A DNA stretch of 58,953 nucleotides, from contig JAWPGT010000114.1 in assembly GCA_034638255.1 (NCBI GenBank), positions 1 through 58,953 of the forward strand. The letters are read 5' to 3'. The position numbers and the translations under genes were made by a program. Below the pieces are notes generated by a model. The model was not told where the DNA came from, made no database searches, and worked only from the letters and a program-made list of their open reading frames with translations. The stretch comes from Coprinus comatus. Lineage: Eukaryota > Basidiomycota > Agaricomycetes > Agaricales > Agaricaceae. Each line of letters opens with the position of its first letter. Position 1 is the first letter of the stretch. This document shows positions 32,501-43,840 of the stretch, piece by piece.

Positions 32501-32581
32501 TGAACCCCACCCGGATTGAACGGATGACCTTGTGGAAACACACAGCTGGAATCACATGCTCTACCACTGAGCTAGGGGTCC
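32501..32581 (-). tRNA. tRNA-Trp (CCA) with a 9-nt intron
   Basis: The minus strand folds as a tRNA. The acceptor stem GGACCCC pairs with GGGGTTC (one G-U) with discriminator A; the D arm is GCTC/GAGC around AGTGGTA; the variable loop is AGGTC; the T arm is ATCCG/CGGGT around TTCAATC. The anticodon stem TGTGA/CCACA has one mismatch and carries the loop TTCCAG, giving anticodon CCA, followed by about nine intron bases (CTGTGTGTT) at the usual position after base 37. A TTTTT run follows within ten bases of the 3' end, as expected for Pol III termination. Confidence 0.8.
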
Positions 32582-33140
32582 TTGTTTGGTTGTTACGTCA
32601 ATTTAATTAGGTGATTGGTCAAGGAAGATAATACTTAGAAAATAGATGCGCCATCTTTTGATATACATGATATATTATACACATACACAAGTGAACGGGA
32701 AAAATACTCTGTCATATAGTTGAACCCTCAAACAGTGGTGAAACATTCACATGGCTCAGCATGACGATATGATGCCGTAAACTGAGACATCTCCAAGGAC
32801 AACTCGTTTCTTCTCTTTCCTCCAACGATCGGTTTCGACTAGTCGCAACGATGAACAAAACATGTTTATCTCCAATAATCCTCCAGTAGGATCCATATCG
32901 CTCGCGGCCGCGTTTATACAGTCAAGCATTCAATGTTGTATGAGACTGATGTCAGTGAGTTGGAAATCTTGGGCTCAGGAGGTCAAGATGTCAGCATTTA
33001 AAGATGTACTCTTGTAGGAACCTAGAGGATTACCATCCCAGAAAACCAGCGAGTCCCGGATCCTCCATGGTGAGTAATGTAACCGGACTTTGCTGAGCCA
33101 TTGATTGACTTTATATATCAGGTTGTTAGTATTACACACA
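32582..33140. other. Region between tRNA-Trp and the channel relic
   Basis: No confident gene. It may hold the lost N-terminal exons of the channel at 33141; fragments near 32760-33100 carry no recognisable motif. Confidence 0.3.
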
Positions 33141-33789
33141 ATGTCCTTGATCTTCGCACTAGCCGCCAATGTCTTACCCTTACTCAATTATGCTCGTTGT
33201 TTACGGTACGATATTGCGCAACCATTGACAATCGGCTTCTGGTAAGCATTCCTTATAAATATGGAGTCACTAACCTCGGAACTTCTAAGTAGGTATATCT
33301 CTTGTACATTCCTGAGCATCGATGTTGGTCTCACTCGTGGAATGCTCCTGAAACATTCAAACTATGCTCCCTCTCAGGCGTTCTATTATAGTGCAATTGG
33401 GGCGGTTATCTACTTCATCATAAGTACGCTCCTCCTCTGCAGTATTTGTGGTGCATCCATCTTCCATGCCAATCCTCCCTCCTTCAGTTCTTTTACGATC
33501 CCTCAAAGGTCTCTCATACTCCAAAATATTCTATTTTAATTCTGCCTATCTCTTGGTGCAGGAGTGTTTGGAGTAATCGAAGGATGGAATTGACGGACTG
33601 TATTGGGCATATTACACCTTGTTAACCATTGGTATAGGTAGTGGTTTTGCATTACAACGAACAGCCAGCAGAACGCTTCTCAACCCATATGCGGCGATTG
33701 GTATAACCTCGGTTGATCTTATCGTCAATAGATTCGAGGACTACTTCTTGAACGTGGAAAGGTTCGTATCATCAGACGGACGTTGGAGA

Positions 33790-33842
<53 letters not shown>

Positions 33843-34414
33843 GAACCAATACTTGGTGATCAAGGGAAGTCGGTTGGACGATTCACGAAAGAGGAGAATA
33901 GAATTATGTCGTTGTATGCTCTTCAAAGTCCGGCCTTGACACACCAAGCTTGGAATAAAAACGAATTCGAGTTAATACGATATATTCAACGAAGTGTGAA
34001 ACGTTCAGATGGACTCGGCGTCGGATAAGCCGTTTCCGAACATAAGTAGAAGTCCAGGGTCCAAGTTGTCCGTCCGACTCGCGAAATAAATCAGCCTATT
34101 AGCAAAAGATGCATCGAATTATCCTCCCACGAAAGATAACTGGGACCAATGGACATGTTGGTTAAAATTAATGGACGATGTTAAGGAGGCATTGGTATTG
34201 ATAACATCACCATGTTTATGGAATAATCATCATCGAGTAACAAAAGATCACGATCGAGATATAAAGGGAAAGAAGATGGTATTGGTTGGATGATAATGGA
34301 CCTTTGTTTAGTTCAGAGACGGAGGCGCAATGGGTGTTAAATCGGCTATGTAGACTTCTAGAAGAGGTTGAATGCGCGAGAGAGGTTGATGGAGAAGATC
34401 TTGTAGATGAATAA
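33141..34414 (+). pseudogene. TOK1-type outward-rectifier potassium channel, decayed
   Basis: Segments match the fungal two-pore K+ channel: transmembrane segments (MSLIFALAANVLPLLNYA, FYYSAIGAVIYFIISTLLL, separated by a GTAAGC...AAG intron at about 33242), SLGAGVFGVIEGWN, a first pore loop YTLLTIGIGSGFAL, and far downstream the cytosolic tail DDNGPLFSSETEAQWVLNRL ending at 34414. Lesions: in-frame TAA at 33537-33539, a +1 shift after GWN near 33590, a (GA)n expansion at 33792-33839 read as an Arg-Glu run, further stops near 34088, and another shift before DDNGPLF. The second pore domain is not recognisable. In life the family carries K+ across the plasma membrane. Confidence 0.7.
33792..33839 (+). 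repeat. (GA)n microsatellite
   Basis: About 24 uninterrupted GA units inside the channel relic, just after the sequence encoding the segment behind the first pore. Confidence 0.95.
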
Positions 34415-35093
34415 ATAACCGGTTTCAGTACATGTGTATGTATATCGCCGTTACAAAAGTAAACCAATGGGAGAAAATAGGCAAAGTGGGTATCAAAAAA
34501 AACAACAAAAACAACAAGAATGTCGTTGACCAAGAATGGACGGATAAAGGGGATCAAAGAGATTAAGAAAAAAAAGAAAAAAAGGGTTCGTAGACGGAGA
34601 TATCTCGGGGGTATCATGAAAGAGTGGGATGAAATATCACAAGCTGTGAATGAGAAAGGCTATTAAAAGAATAGAGTACCAAGCGATAGATGAATGAGTT
34701 TTTTTTGGATTTTGTACATTGTTGAGTGTGAGCCATGTGGAGTAAGAGGATAAGAGGAGTTTGGTTCCTAGTGACGTCATATTCACCTGATATGACTCTG
34801 GATAGAATTTTTCTATGATGGGAAGATCGGAGAAACGGGGTGAAAAAAGAGGGAGAAATGGGGTGGAGGTAGGATAAAAGAAGACGGGAGCTTAAAAGTT
34901 AAGGGGTAGAACGTCTATTGCGCGCCCGAAAAAAAAATCGAATCACAGGTGTTGCATTGGTGTGGGAACAGATGAAGGTTGGGCATTGAGGAAGAGTATG
35001 GGTAATATGTTGATCTTCGGCATTGTGGAGTCCGGGAAATGAGGGAAATACAGGGCCGCCGCTCGCCAATATTGGGGCGATTTAATACCACAT
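34415..35093. other. Intergenic, no gene seen
   Basis: A-rich stretches near 34490-34590 and G-rich runs near 34840-34910. The open frames here overlap one another on the minus strand and lack family features; those at 34915-35224 are the other frames of the phosphatase 3' exon and its flank. Confidence 0.45.
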
Positions 35094-35695
35094 TCATGAA
35101 GTAAATCGGCGGGAGATAGGCGGGCGACGAGCGAAAGACTCCCATTCTTGGAGTGCGTGTACGAAAGCAGAGTTCGGCTTGATGCAGGCGCGTTTGTTCT
35201 TGAGATACAAATAGGCATTTTCATAGGTCATTCCGCGGTTGCGGATGAGATATGCAATCACGATTGCGGCGCTGCGCGAGACACCCTAAATATTTTTGTC
35301 AGTTAACCGATTTCTCCGACTGAAACAACAGGGAATCTTGCCTGCTGGCAATGCACCAAAACGTTCCTGCCAGACTTAAGTGCATTTTCAATGTAATTGC
35401 AAGCCGCCTCCAAGTGAGGGCGGAGGTCGACGGTGGTGGCATCATCAATGCCAATTTTATAGCAGCTGAATCCATCCTTTTCAGAGACAGGAAGCCACGG
35501 TACGTCGAGAACTTGAACTAGATGACTGATGCGGTGTTCTCGTAGCATGGTCACCTCCTGTACGGCTGAGAAGGAGCCGATGTAGAGGGCTCCTGTAGGC
35601 AACCGACCGGGGTTGGAAGTGGAGGAGAGTACTTCATGCATTGGAGTACACATGGCCTGCATGACTTCAGGAGGAAGACTGTCGAAGCGGATCAT
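35094..35695 (-). CDS. Dual-specificity protein phosphatase
   Basis: Two exons (35342-35695 and 35094-35285) encode about 181 aa, the size of a minimal dual-specificity phosphatase. The sequence runs ALYIGSFSAVQEVTMLREHR (substrate-binding face), HLVQVLDVPWLPV, then IDDATTVDL holding the likely general-acid Asp, and the catalytic loop HCQQGVSRSAA with Cys116 and the Arg split across the exon junction, followed by IAYLIRNRGMTYENAYLYLK and a final CIKPNSAFVHALQEWE. It would remove phosphate from Ser/Thr and Tyr in the cytosol or nucleus. The 56-bp intron is GC-AG (CAG/GCAAGA...TTTAG/GG) and falls exactly inside the active-site loop. Confidence 0.87.
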
Positions 35696-36640
35696 GTTGA
35701 GGATGAAGGAGTATTAGAGAGAACGTTAAGATCCGGGTGTAGGGAGGGGGGAGGAATGACCTGCTGAATCGACAGGGAGCGTCAGAATGCTTATATAGGT
35801 TTTCGCAAAGGAGTGGGGAAATTTGGATAATCTCATTTTTGTGAGGTGATAGTTTGTAAACAAGAAAAAAGGCTTGATGTGACAGATTGAGTGGAACGGA
35901 TTCAGATTTGCCACTTCTGTTACGCGCAGGGTTTGGGCGCTTCTGCATTTTTCCCCGTCAAGCCAGGGTGGTTTACAAACCCTTTGGACAGGAATACAGC
36001 AGAATAGATTCGATCTTCCGGAATAAGTAACCGTTATAATGACATGCAGGAACACACAAGGAACACAGGGCAAAGAAGACATGTCACTGGTATGTCACCG
36101 GAATCGTGGAGTTGGGTCAGGTTGGGTCTGGGCTGGACCCTGATCTCCTCGCGTGGCGATGTAGATCGGGAATTCAGATTGGCAAATGAGGTCTCGAGCG
36201 ATTCTTCGAAGACTGTTTGTTATCAGACTACATATCATTCTCTCAAGCATAGGTGATTCAAGAGGCATTCATCTCCGCACTGAGAATCCTAAGGTTGTCG
36301 GTTCTCTCAGCTGCGTAAATTAGATTAAGCAAACTACTGACAATTGACAATTCACCACATATCATTATTACCACCTTGAATCATCATTTTATCCAGATTT
36401 GTGGCAGGTGATGAGAGAACATTCCTGCCCATGCATATCCCATCAAAAATTGTTCCAAAGGAAAAAGAACATCCCAATGATCCCATCTTTGTTCATTATT
36501 TGGCTTGATAAACCCAAACTTCCAGCAGCCGCTTTAGGCTAGTTTGGCCAACGGAATCTCCGGACGAATGATAGAATATCTGTCAGTTTCAATGATTAAC
36601 TTGAGTCACATGGACGTACCAAGTAACAGAAAGAGAGAAA
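35696..36640. other. Intergenic, no gene seen
   Basis: Upstream region of the phosphatase and beyond. Only short unsupported frames. Confidence 0.45.
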
Positions 36641-36642
36641 AA

Positions 36643-38560
36643 CTAGGTCAATCTTTTCAGGTACATTTTCTTCATTCCAACTTTGCCTGACGTCAGGAGA
36701 GTTTGCTGTGAGGTGACCTCATTGATCGTGCGGTAGTTATGGGTCCCTATGTTGAACGCAACTTGACAACGGGGTGATGACAAATATCCGAGGTCTCGAT
36801 CACATCCGAAAACCTGACAGCCCCCCGAGAACACTGATCGACCGATGTCAACTCGATCGTGAGTAAACGTTAAATCGGAAATACCACAACCGCAGTAAAG
36901 CTTCGAGGACGCATCGCTCATATTCCAAGACACGTATCGTTCACATGAATTCCTTGATGTACAAACATCAACAATGCCATTGGTCTTTAATAACCTAGAA
37001 CTTTTTGGCTTTGGACGGGCGTGACGTATCATTCGAAATTGTACTCACGGATGTGCACCTTTCACCTTATTTTTGTCAGATACACTCCCATTGAATTAGT
37101 ATTTGCCATGGTTCATATGAGTATGATGTTGATACCATGCCAAATGCACACTGACGTGTGGCTTTTACTACCATTAAAGCCGAGAGCAAGTACCTCCAGA
37201 TGGCAAACGTCAAAGCCTCGAGTCGGAACATGAGAACAATCCGACTTTTCCATCTGGTACAAACCGGCACCGCCAAATACATGAGCCCGTGTCCGAGCTT
37301 CATTTCCTCTTCAATGTGATGAACGTTTAAACCATCTGGCAACATGTTTAATATTTTTGACCCACGTAAAGATGAACAAAACGACACCCAGCACCTGCTC
37401 TTTTTTTTGCGGCATGAAGCTGAATGATGCCCGCACGATAACATTTGATTGACCCGGGCCTTGGCCTTTTTTTCTGATGCACTGAGGAACGGCGAACAGG
37501 GCTTTTATGTCGACTTGAAACGAGATGGGACCAAGAGCTCCACAGTGATGTCAGGTTGATGATATACACCACAGGTCTAATACGAAAATTTCTTGACTGT
37601 TAACCAATCAAAATGTCCAATGTGGATGGATGCACGTTAACCGCAGGGCATCCATTCAAATTGTTCGTTCTAATGTTGTACATCGGTTGTACATAATCAT
37701 CAAGGCACCCATTACATCTCCGCCCGTGATGCATTTGGAGTCATGGTGGACCAGCGCACGCCAGAAATGGGTTACAATCCCCAAGTCAATTTTATGGAAT
37801 CCGAGAAACATGCCAACCCTACCAGAGCTTGAATAGGCCAAACTGAAGTTGAAACGTTGACATTCCTTGGCCTCGGTGGCCTGAGGCACCACGTGTAGAC
37901 CCGGTACCTTAAATGCGCTGATGTCATATATCCATTGAAATACTCGAAGGTTAGTGTAAGTATTTAACCCTAAAATGTACTCAATTTTGACAGTGCTTTC
38001 ACACAAAGTGGAGTAAAAAATCCCATCGGAGCGAAAAATAAGTGTTATCAAAACACCCGAGATTAGTCATTTTGGGCTTCCTTTCCCTAAGGGTTGAACG
38101 TTGAACAATGTTCGGAGAAAACTGGGCGCATATAGTTCGTCTTGTTGAAGAGTACGCATGTGTAATAGTACCATACCAAGAGGCATCACCCAAGAGATAG
38201 CTTTTCAAGGGATTATGGCATTATGCATATAATAGGGTAACTGCTCTTGGTTGGTTGGGATTGTGTTAATTTTAATAGGGTGACTAACCGAAATCCCCCA
38301 TAAGGATCAGAAGCCAGGATGGTTTTAAATGTCCGCGCGGTGCAATCAAGGATAGTGCTATCGCTTATAAGGACCACATTTGGGCCTAGCTTTCCCGTGT
38401 CGGTGTCGAAGAGAAGATTCGGTTGAAAGGCGAAGCTCGGTTTCAATTACATGGGTATATCTGCCATTGATATTTAGATTTTTTGTTCTTTGTTCCAAGT
38501 TCGATTTCTTTCGGATCGATCCAAAGAGTGCATTTATCACTCACACAAATCATTGACAAC
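36643..38560 (-). other. Uncharacterised minus-strand locus, possible broken multi-exon gene
   Basis: Four successive minus-strand frames (about 38213-38446, 37656-38051, 37076-37444 and 36643-37032) have protein-like composition and several Cys, with plausible splice sites between some of them (for example GTTAGT near 38290 and an acceptor near 38204). They include FDTDTGKLGPNVVLISDST, VGMFLGFHKIDLGIVTHFWR and a Cys-rich final part (CTSRNSC, YCGCG, CQVFGCD, RCQVAF). I recognise no family and could not join them into one frame. It could be a decayed gene, two genes, or chance. Confidence 0.22.
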
Positions 38561-40678
38561 AATGTGACTTAGTACCCAAACAGAATTCCAAATTTTATAT
38601 AAATCAACGGCATATGAGGATTCAAACATTCAGCTTTGCGCTCTTAAAATTATTAACATATCTGATAATTACCAAGCGAAGGCGAATAACCTGTGGTACA
38701 TACACCGGTTATATTTAAAATCATACTTTCGAGGCTTCTTTGCATCAAAAAAAATCATGTTGTTCTTCACTTCTCTCTGAGCTTCTTCACACCCGGAATG
38801 GCCAATTCTCACACCCTTAATTTCATATCAACATCAGTGTTTTCTGATAACCTTGTCAGTTCTTCTCACTATACGAAGCTGTGAGTGTCAGGAGCGGTCC
38901 CTTATAATCCCCGAGCTTCTGTTGGGTGGTCAGTCTGGACCTTCGAATAACAGTGATTCTAAGTTTGTGTGTGTGTGTGTGTGTATTGGAGGGGTAAGTT
39001 ACTCGGTGGATGGGGGGTAGAGCTTGTGGATCCAATCAGGATTCTTTAATGGAGAAAAAGCGATAGGAACCTGTAAGTATCTTTCATTGTATTTTTACTT
39101 CACAATTCGGAGATGCCGTGACTCACTTCTAAGTATGTACAAACGAAATATAATGGGAACAAGTAATTCTCTTGTTTATTTACAAGAACTTGTATAGCTC
39201 CGAGGCTCCCATAGTCGTGAGGGAATAAACACAAAATCATCGGGGAACTATTGTACTAGTTCCACTACATCGGATCCCGTGGCGGACCATGATTGAATGT
39301 CGAGTAGGGGTTATGTAAAATTGGGTGGAGGCGCCGATCCAGGTAAACCTGAGTATGACCAGACATATTAAAAGCTTTCTCTTCGGGCTAGTCTGCAAAA
39401 AAAAAAAAAAGAAGTTGGAATGGCGTGACAAGTTGACTTAAGCTGATCGTCGCTGTTCCGTGTACATGTAACATTAACCTCAGCGATATTACCGGAGACA
39501 TTACTTCCTCTCATAATAGTAGTTCCTCATGATTACCCAAGATGGATTCATTAACAACTCGCGCGGGGCATCTGACACCAAGAATTTCATGTAAGCCACT
39601 AGTATGTACCTGGGGTGTGATAACCCGTTTGATTCCAGACTAATGAGTATTATACTATATCATTCATGCCCGACAGATCAGCTCCACTGCCTAACGTCTA
39701 ACCGTCTAGTCATGATCGATGTACATAGACAGATGCTTGATGCGGCCTCTTTATGAGAAATGGTGTGAATGGAATTCGGAATGGTGTACTCCGAGGTCCT
39801 TTCAAGTTTAGTTCAAATTCTTGTGATTCGAAAAGACCATTTTCATTCTAGATCTCAATATATCCTCTATTATGAAGCAGATGTAGAAAATGCGGCATTA
39901 ACGAAAGTAGCATAAACCATGAGAAATTGTTCACGAAGGGGTGAAGCTTCCGCCAAGAGCAATTCAAATGTTGATGGCTAGATCATTGTCCATAGAAGTT
40001 CGATAGGAGCCACATTAATAATCTTGGACTCTTATCCAGCATTAACCGATTGGCTAGATATTTAGTGTATCATTGTGTTCCAGGCCGTCCATTGTATTAG
40101 ATTGTGAAGAACAATGCTTGGATTCACGATAAGTTTAGGACATAATCTGCAGTAGAAAGTTTTTTTTTAGCAGTGGGACAGTCTGGTTATTTCCGCAACA
40201 AAGAAACCGCTGCTGACTATAACTACATTTCTCATCTCGCAAAAAAAAAAAAACGAAATGTTGGTATATTCAAAAAGGTGAACTGATTTCCGTCTTTTCT
40301 GTTTTACGCGGCATGCAGTAAGTGTATATGTGTGCTATTGTGCATGTGTATATGCATGTTCAAGCGCTCGTCGTTTGTTCCTTCATTTGATTATCATATT
40401 TAAATATAGGTTGTGATGCCAATCGATTTATCGCCTATGAAATCAAAGTGATAGTGTGTATGTGCGAGGATGGATAATTTGGGAATAAAGGAATTGTCAA
40501 AATAGAAAAACTGACATCAATATCCACAGTCACAAGGAACTGTTTGCGGAATGTAAAATTTATTTTATCGAGGACGCCACGACCAATCTTGACTAAAAAT
40601 TAGTAACAATTATAACGTCCTATAAGCACTATAATCCATTTGTTTTCTTAGTATCTCTATTACAGAAGTGCTGATTTA
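38561..40678. other. Intergenic, no gene seen
   Basis: AT-rich with homopolymer A runs (39397, 40241) and a (GT)n tract at about 38966-38984. Short frames only. It holds the 3' flank of the thaumatin-like gene. Confidence 0.45.
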
Positions 40679-41886
40679 TTAAGGACAAAAAATAAGTGTA
40701 AAATCAGCTTTCTTCCCCGAATCACAGGTCCATAATGCTGTATCACTGGATTCATCATATGCATAGGCATAAGCATCTTTGCATGTCCCCTCTACGTACT
40801 TGAATTAGAATATTATGTTATAAATCGCAATACTAATACGCACTGAAATAGTCATAAAATTGGACACCAGAAGGAGGACATGTTTCAGGTTTATCGTGAC
40901 TTCCACTGCAACAGTTAGGCGAATCGGCTATGAAGAAAGATATGAGTGGGGGAACTCGAAACAAGCTGGAAGATGAGATACGTACCAGCATTGCCATCAA
41001 GGTTGGCTGAACATGCGCTCTTACATCCCAGATTTTGACCTGAAGCTCCCGCAGGACCAGCGATTTCAGGTGGACCTATGTACTTTGAGTCAGACGATAA
41101 ACATTATGAAAATAGATGGCGTACAGTTAGGATTGAGGTCTATTGGACAGGATGCGGAATGACAATCGACGCTGGTGGTTATTTCCATCGGAAGATTGAA
41201 TCCATCGACAAGAGACACGTCATAGAAGTCTCGGTTACCATCTCCTACAAGGGTCCATTCTGCAAGTGTCACTGGAGGTACGCCCTTTGGTTATGAGAAA
41301 TAGATAAGGAAGGCATATCAAAGAATACTTTGGAATCACTTACAGTGCCTGTGTGCGGATCACATACAAGACCTCCATTACATCCACCTGTAACACAAGA
41401 ATTTGGACCGGGATTCTGGCTAAAATCGCATTCCACTCTTCCCTACGATTATATTATCAATTTCATCGGCCAAGCTCCGTCAGGAAGAAACTCGTACCCA
41501 AATACGACCAGCTTTCCAGTCATCTGGGACGTTAAAACTGACTGATGTACCGCTGGCTGCTTCCCAACTACATATTATTGTCAACATGAGTAAAGTTATC
41601 TGCATACAGTGGTATTACATACCCTGTGGGATGATCCGGAATGGCTTGTGCAACGTTTAAGTCGGTGAACATCTGTAACGTTCTCGTAAGCTTCAAAGTT
41701 AGGAGACCAATTTCACATTCATCTTACAGCTGGCCTGATATATGTGGTAAGTTAGACAATAAAATTACGGAATGGGGCCTCTTACCAGACTGTGAATGCG
41801 CAATTATTTTTAACTGTGAATGTACGCCCTAGGGCGAACCTGAAGGCATTGGCAACGATAGCAATGTGGAGGAAGGGTATTTTCAT
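40679..41886 (-). CDS. Thaumatin-like secreted protein (GH64-TLP/PR-5 fold)
   Basis: Exons join into one thaumatin-like protein of about 250 aa. It starts with a signal peptide (MKIPFLHIAIVANAFRFALG) followed by FTVKNNCAFTVWPA, IPDHPTGWEAASGTSVSFNV, DDWKAGRIWGRVECDF, SCVTGGCNGGLVCDPHTGT, VPPVTLAEWTLVGD, FYDVSLVDGFNLPM, LGCKSACSANLDG, NCCSG and the terminal IFCP. Counting across the exons gives sixteen cysteines, the number that makes eight disulfides in this family. Introns are about 45-60 bp. A 7-nt exon (GCCAGCT, near 41740) is needed to read VWPAM. Members are secreted and often bind or cleave beta-glucans; here a role in the fungal wall is inference. Confidence 0.87.
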
Positions 41887-42529
41887 GACTAGTGAGTCAG
41901 GAGTGAGAGCAGATCAACTGCCCGAGGCTCTAGAGGAATTGACAAACTGCAGCCACCACTTGAGGTAATTATTGCTTTCTTATATGTGAATTTGTCGTTA
42001 GGATTACTGATTCGCGAGTTTCAAAAATTTAAGGACATGTATCATGGAGACAGATTATCCATTTATACATGGACGTACCGGATTCTTTGATGATGGAAGT
42101 GTGTTTTGTATCGAGAGAAGCTTGGTGATGAAACACAGAACATCCGAGTGGTTACCTTTAAATGATTGTATTTAATTATAAGGTGCAACATGCTGCGTTT
42201 TGTTCCTATAAATTATGAGTAAATTGCCTCTGATAATCGCATATGTAGAGTGTACGCCGAGGGGATGTTCATTATGCATAAGGATTTGGTCGCGACTCTC
42301 ATCAAGCAGACATCCTGCCGTCAACACGAATGTGTGCTTACGTTAGTCGTATCGTAGCGGCGCTGTGCGCCAGTCCCCGACTCACTTTGATGCATGCAAA
42401 TATATACAAGTATTAAATAACAGCAAATAACATCACTCAATTATCACCAATATGATGGCTAACACAACCACAATGTGATTGATTGGTAAATGCCATAAAT
42501 GACTAATCAAGTTCATAGGTTTCATCGCA
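41887..42529. other. Intergenic, upstream of the thaumatin-like gene
   Basis: No gene seen. AT-rich; probable promoter region just above 41886. Confidence 0.45.
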
Positions 42530-43395
42530 TTTCCTTCAGGCTCCTTGGAGCTCCTTGGGGGTGGTCCCAAGGAAGTTCAAGGAGTCCAATTTCCTCATTT
42601 CTACAATCACTGGAGTCAAATGATAGCACATATCCAAACTATATGCACGTCTATCACGAAAACTGAAGACCATTGCTACTTGCTGGAGAAAGACAGTGAC
42701 CCTTATGGAATATGTCTATCCGCACCAGTATTTCAGTTAAAAGTACAATTCTTAAATGAAAAAAAAATATTATAATTAACCAAATTGTAGAATGCATCCG
42801 ATAATGAAGAAGAAAAATGCGCGAAATCTGTAACAAATGAGAACTGGTTTGTAGAGGAAAAATACAAAGAAACATTCCGAACAACAATTCAAAAACATGA
42901 CATTATTCCCATGAACATATTCAAACACAGCTACAATAGTAACACAGAAGAAGATCAATATGAACAACTGGATCCAAAACTCTGGCATGAAAAACTGAAT
43001 GGTGCAATTGTAGAAGCCACTTTGGTATCCAACATTTCACAATAACCGGAAATAATGAATATTTCGATAGCTTTACTGGCGACATACAGCAAATAATAAT
43101 TTACGACCACAACTTACCGGTCGAACAGAGCGCATACCATGTAAACGTCACGAACAATCCGATCCATGGTCCTCAAATTATGAATGTCGAAGGTAATTTC
43201 TACAAATATCATAACAAATATATCACTAACAAAAAAAAAAAAACAGAAAACGAAAACTATAGCAAAGGCAAGATGGAGTCAAACAGTAACAATAAGAAAG
43301 GAAAACAAGCAATGAAGAAAAGTGTACAAAAAAGAAATGTGGCAGACAACGAAAACGATCAACTACCAGAAGCGAAAAAAAGGAGAACAGATTAA
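42530..43395 (+). mobile_element. Relic of an unknown repeat-associated ORF
   Basis: Begins with clustered CTTGG/CCAAGG words (42539-42585), like the subterminal zones of the TIR element at 16301. A plus-strand frame follows (EKYKETFRTTIQKHDIIPMN, LWHEKLNGAIVEAT), slips by one base near 43020, and continues (GIQHFTI, FDSFTGDIQQIIIYDH) to a very Lys/Asn-rich tail ending at 43395. It is A-rich and unlike the neighbouring genes. The combination suggests a decayed transposon protein, but I cannot name the family. Confidence 0.35.
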
Positions 43396-43840
43396 ATAGC
43401 ATACTATAATTTTAAGAGAATCAAACAACAAAAGCGTTATTATAAAAAAATTTCTAATCGCGAGGTGCATCCGGCCAAAGGCAGCCTCTAGTTAAATTTA
43501 GGGTATGCGCAAGACACTTCACGTGACACAAGGAATACCCAGGAGGTTAAACCGGTCTCGACCCGTCTAAACTGTCTTTTTTTAGATCATTCGCGAATTT
43601 TCTATAACGTTCTATGATATTCTACAAAGTTCCATCAGGAACCATCTGATGGGAAGTGTATGCAGGTGGAAGGGCACGTTTGCTGCAAACAGAACCCTCC
43701 TCTAGCTTCGCTGAGTCGGGGATCACGTGCATCTGTAGGACGTCGGGAAATGGCATCAGGGACTCGTAAATGACTTTCACTGACCACGTCCATCTCATTT
43801 CATGACAATCTGAAGCGCGAAAGAGCCCTAAATGCACGAT
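43396..43840. other. Intergenic, upstream of LAA1
   Basis: No gene seen. The 143-codon minus-strand frame at 43622-44053 overlaps the first LAA1 exon and has no family resemblance. Confidence 0.45.
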
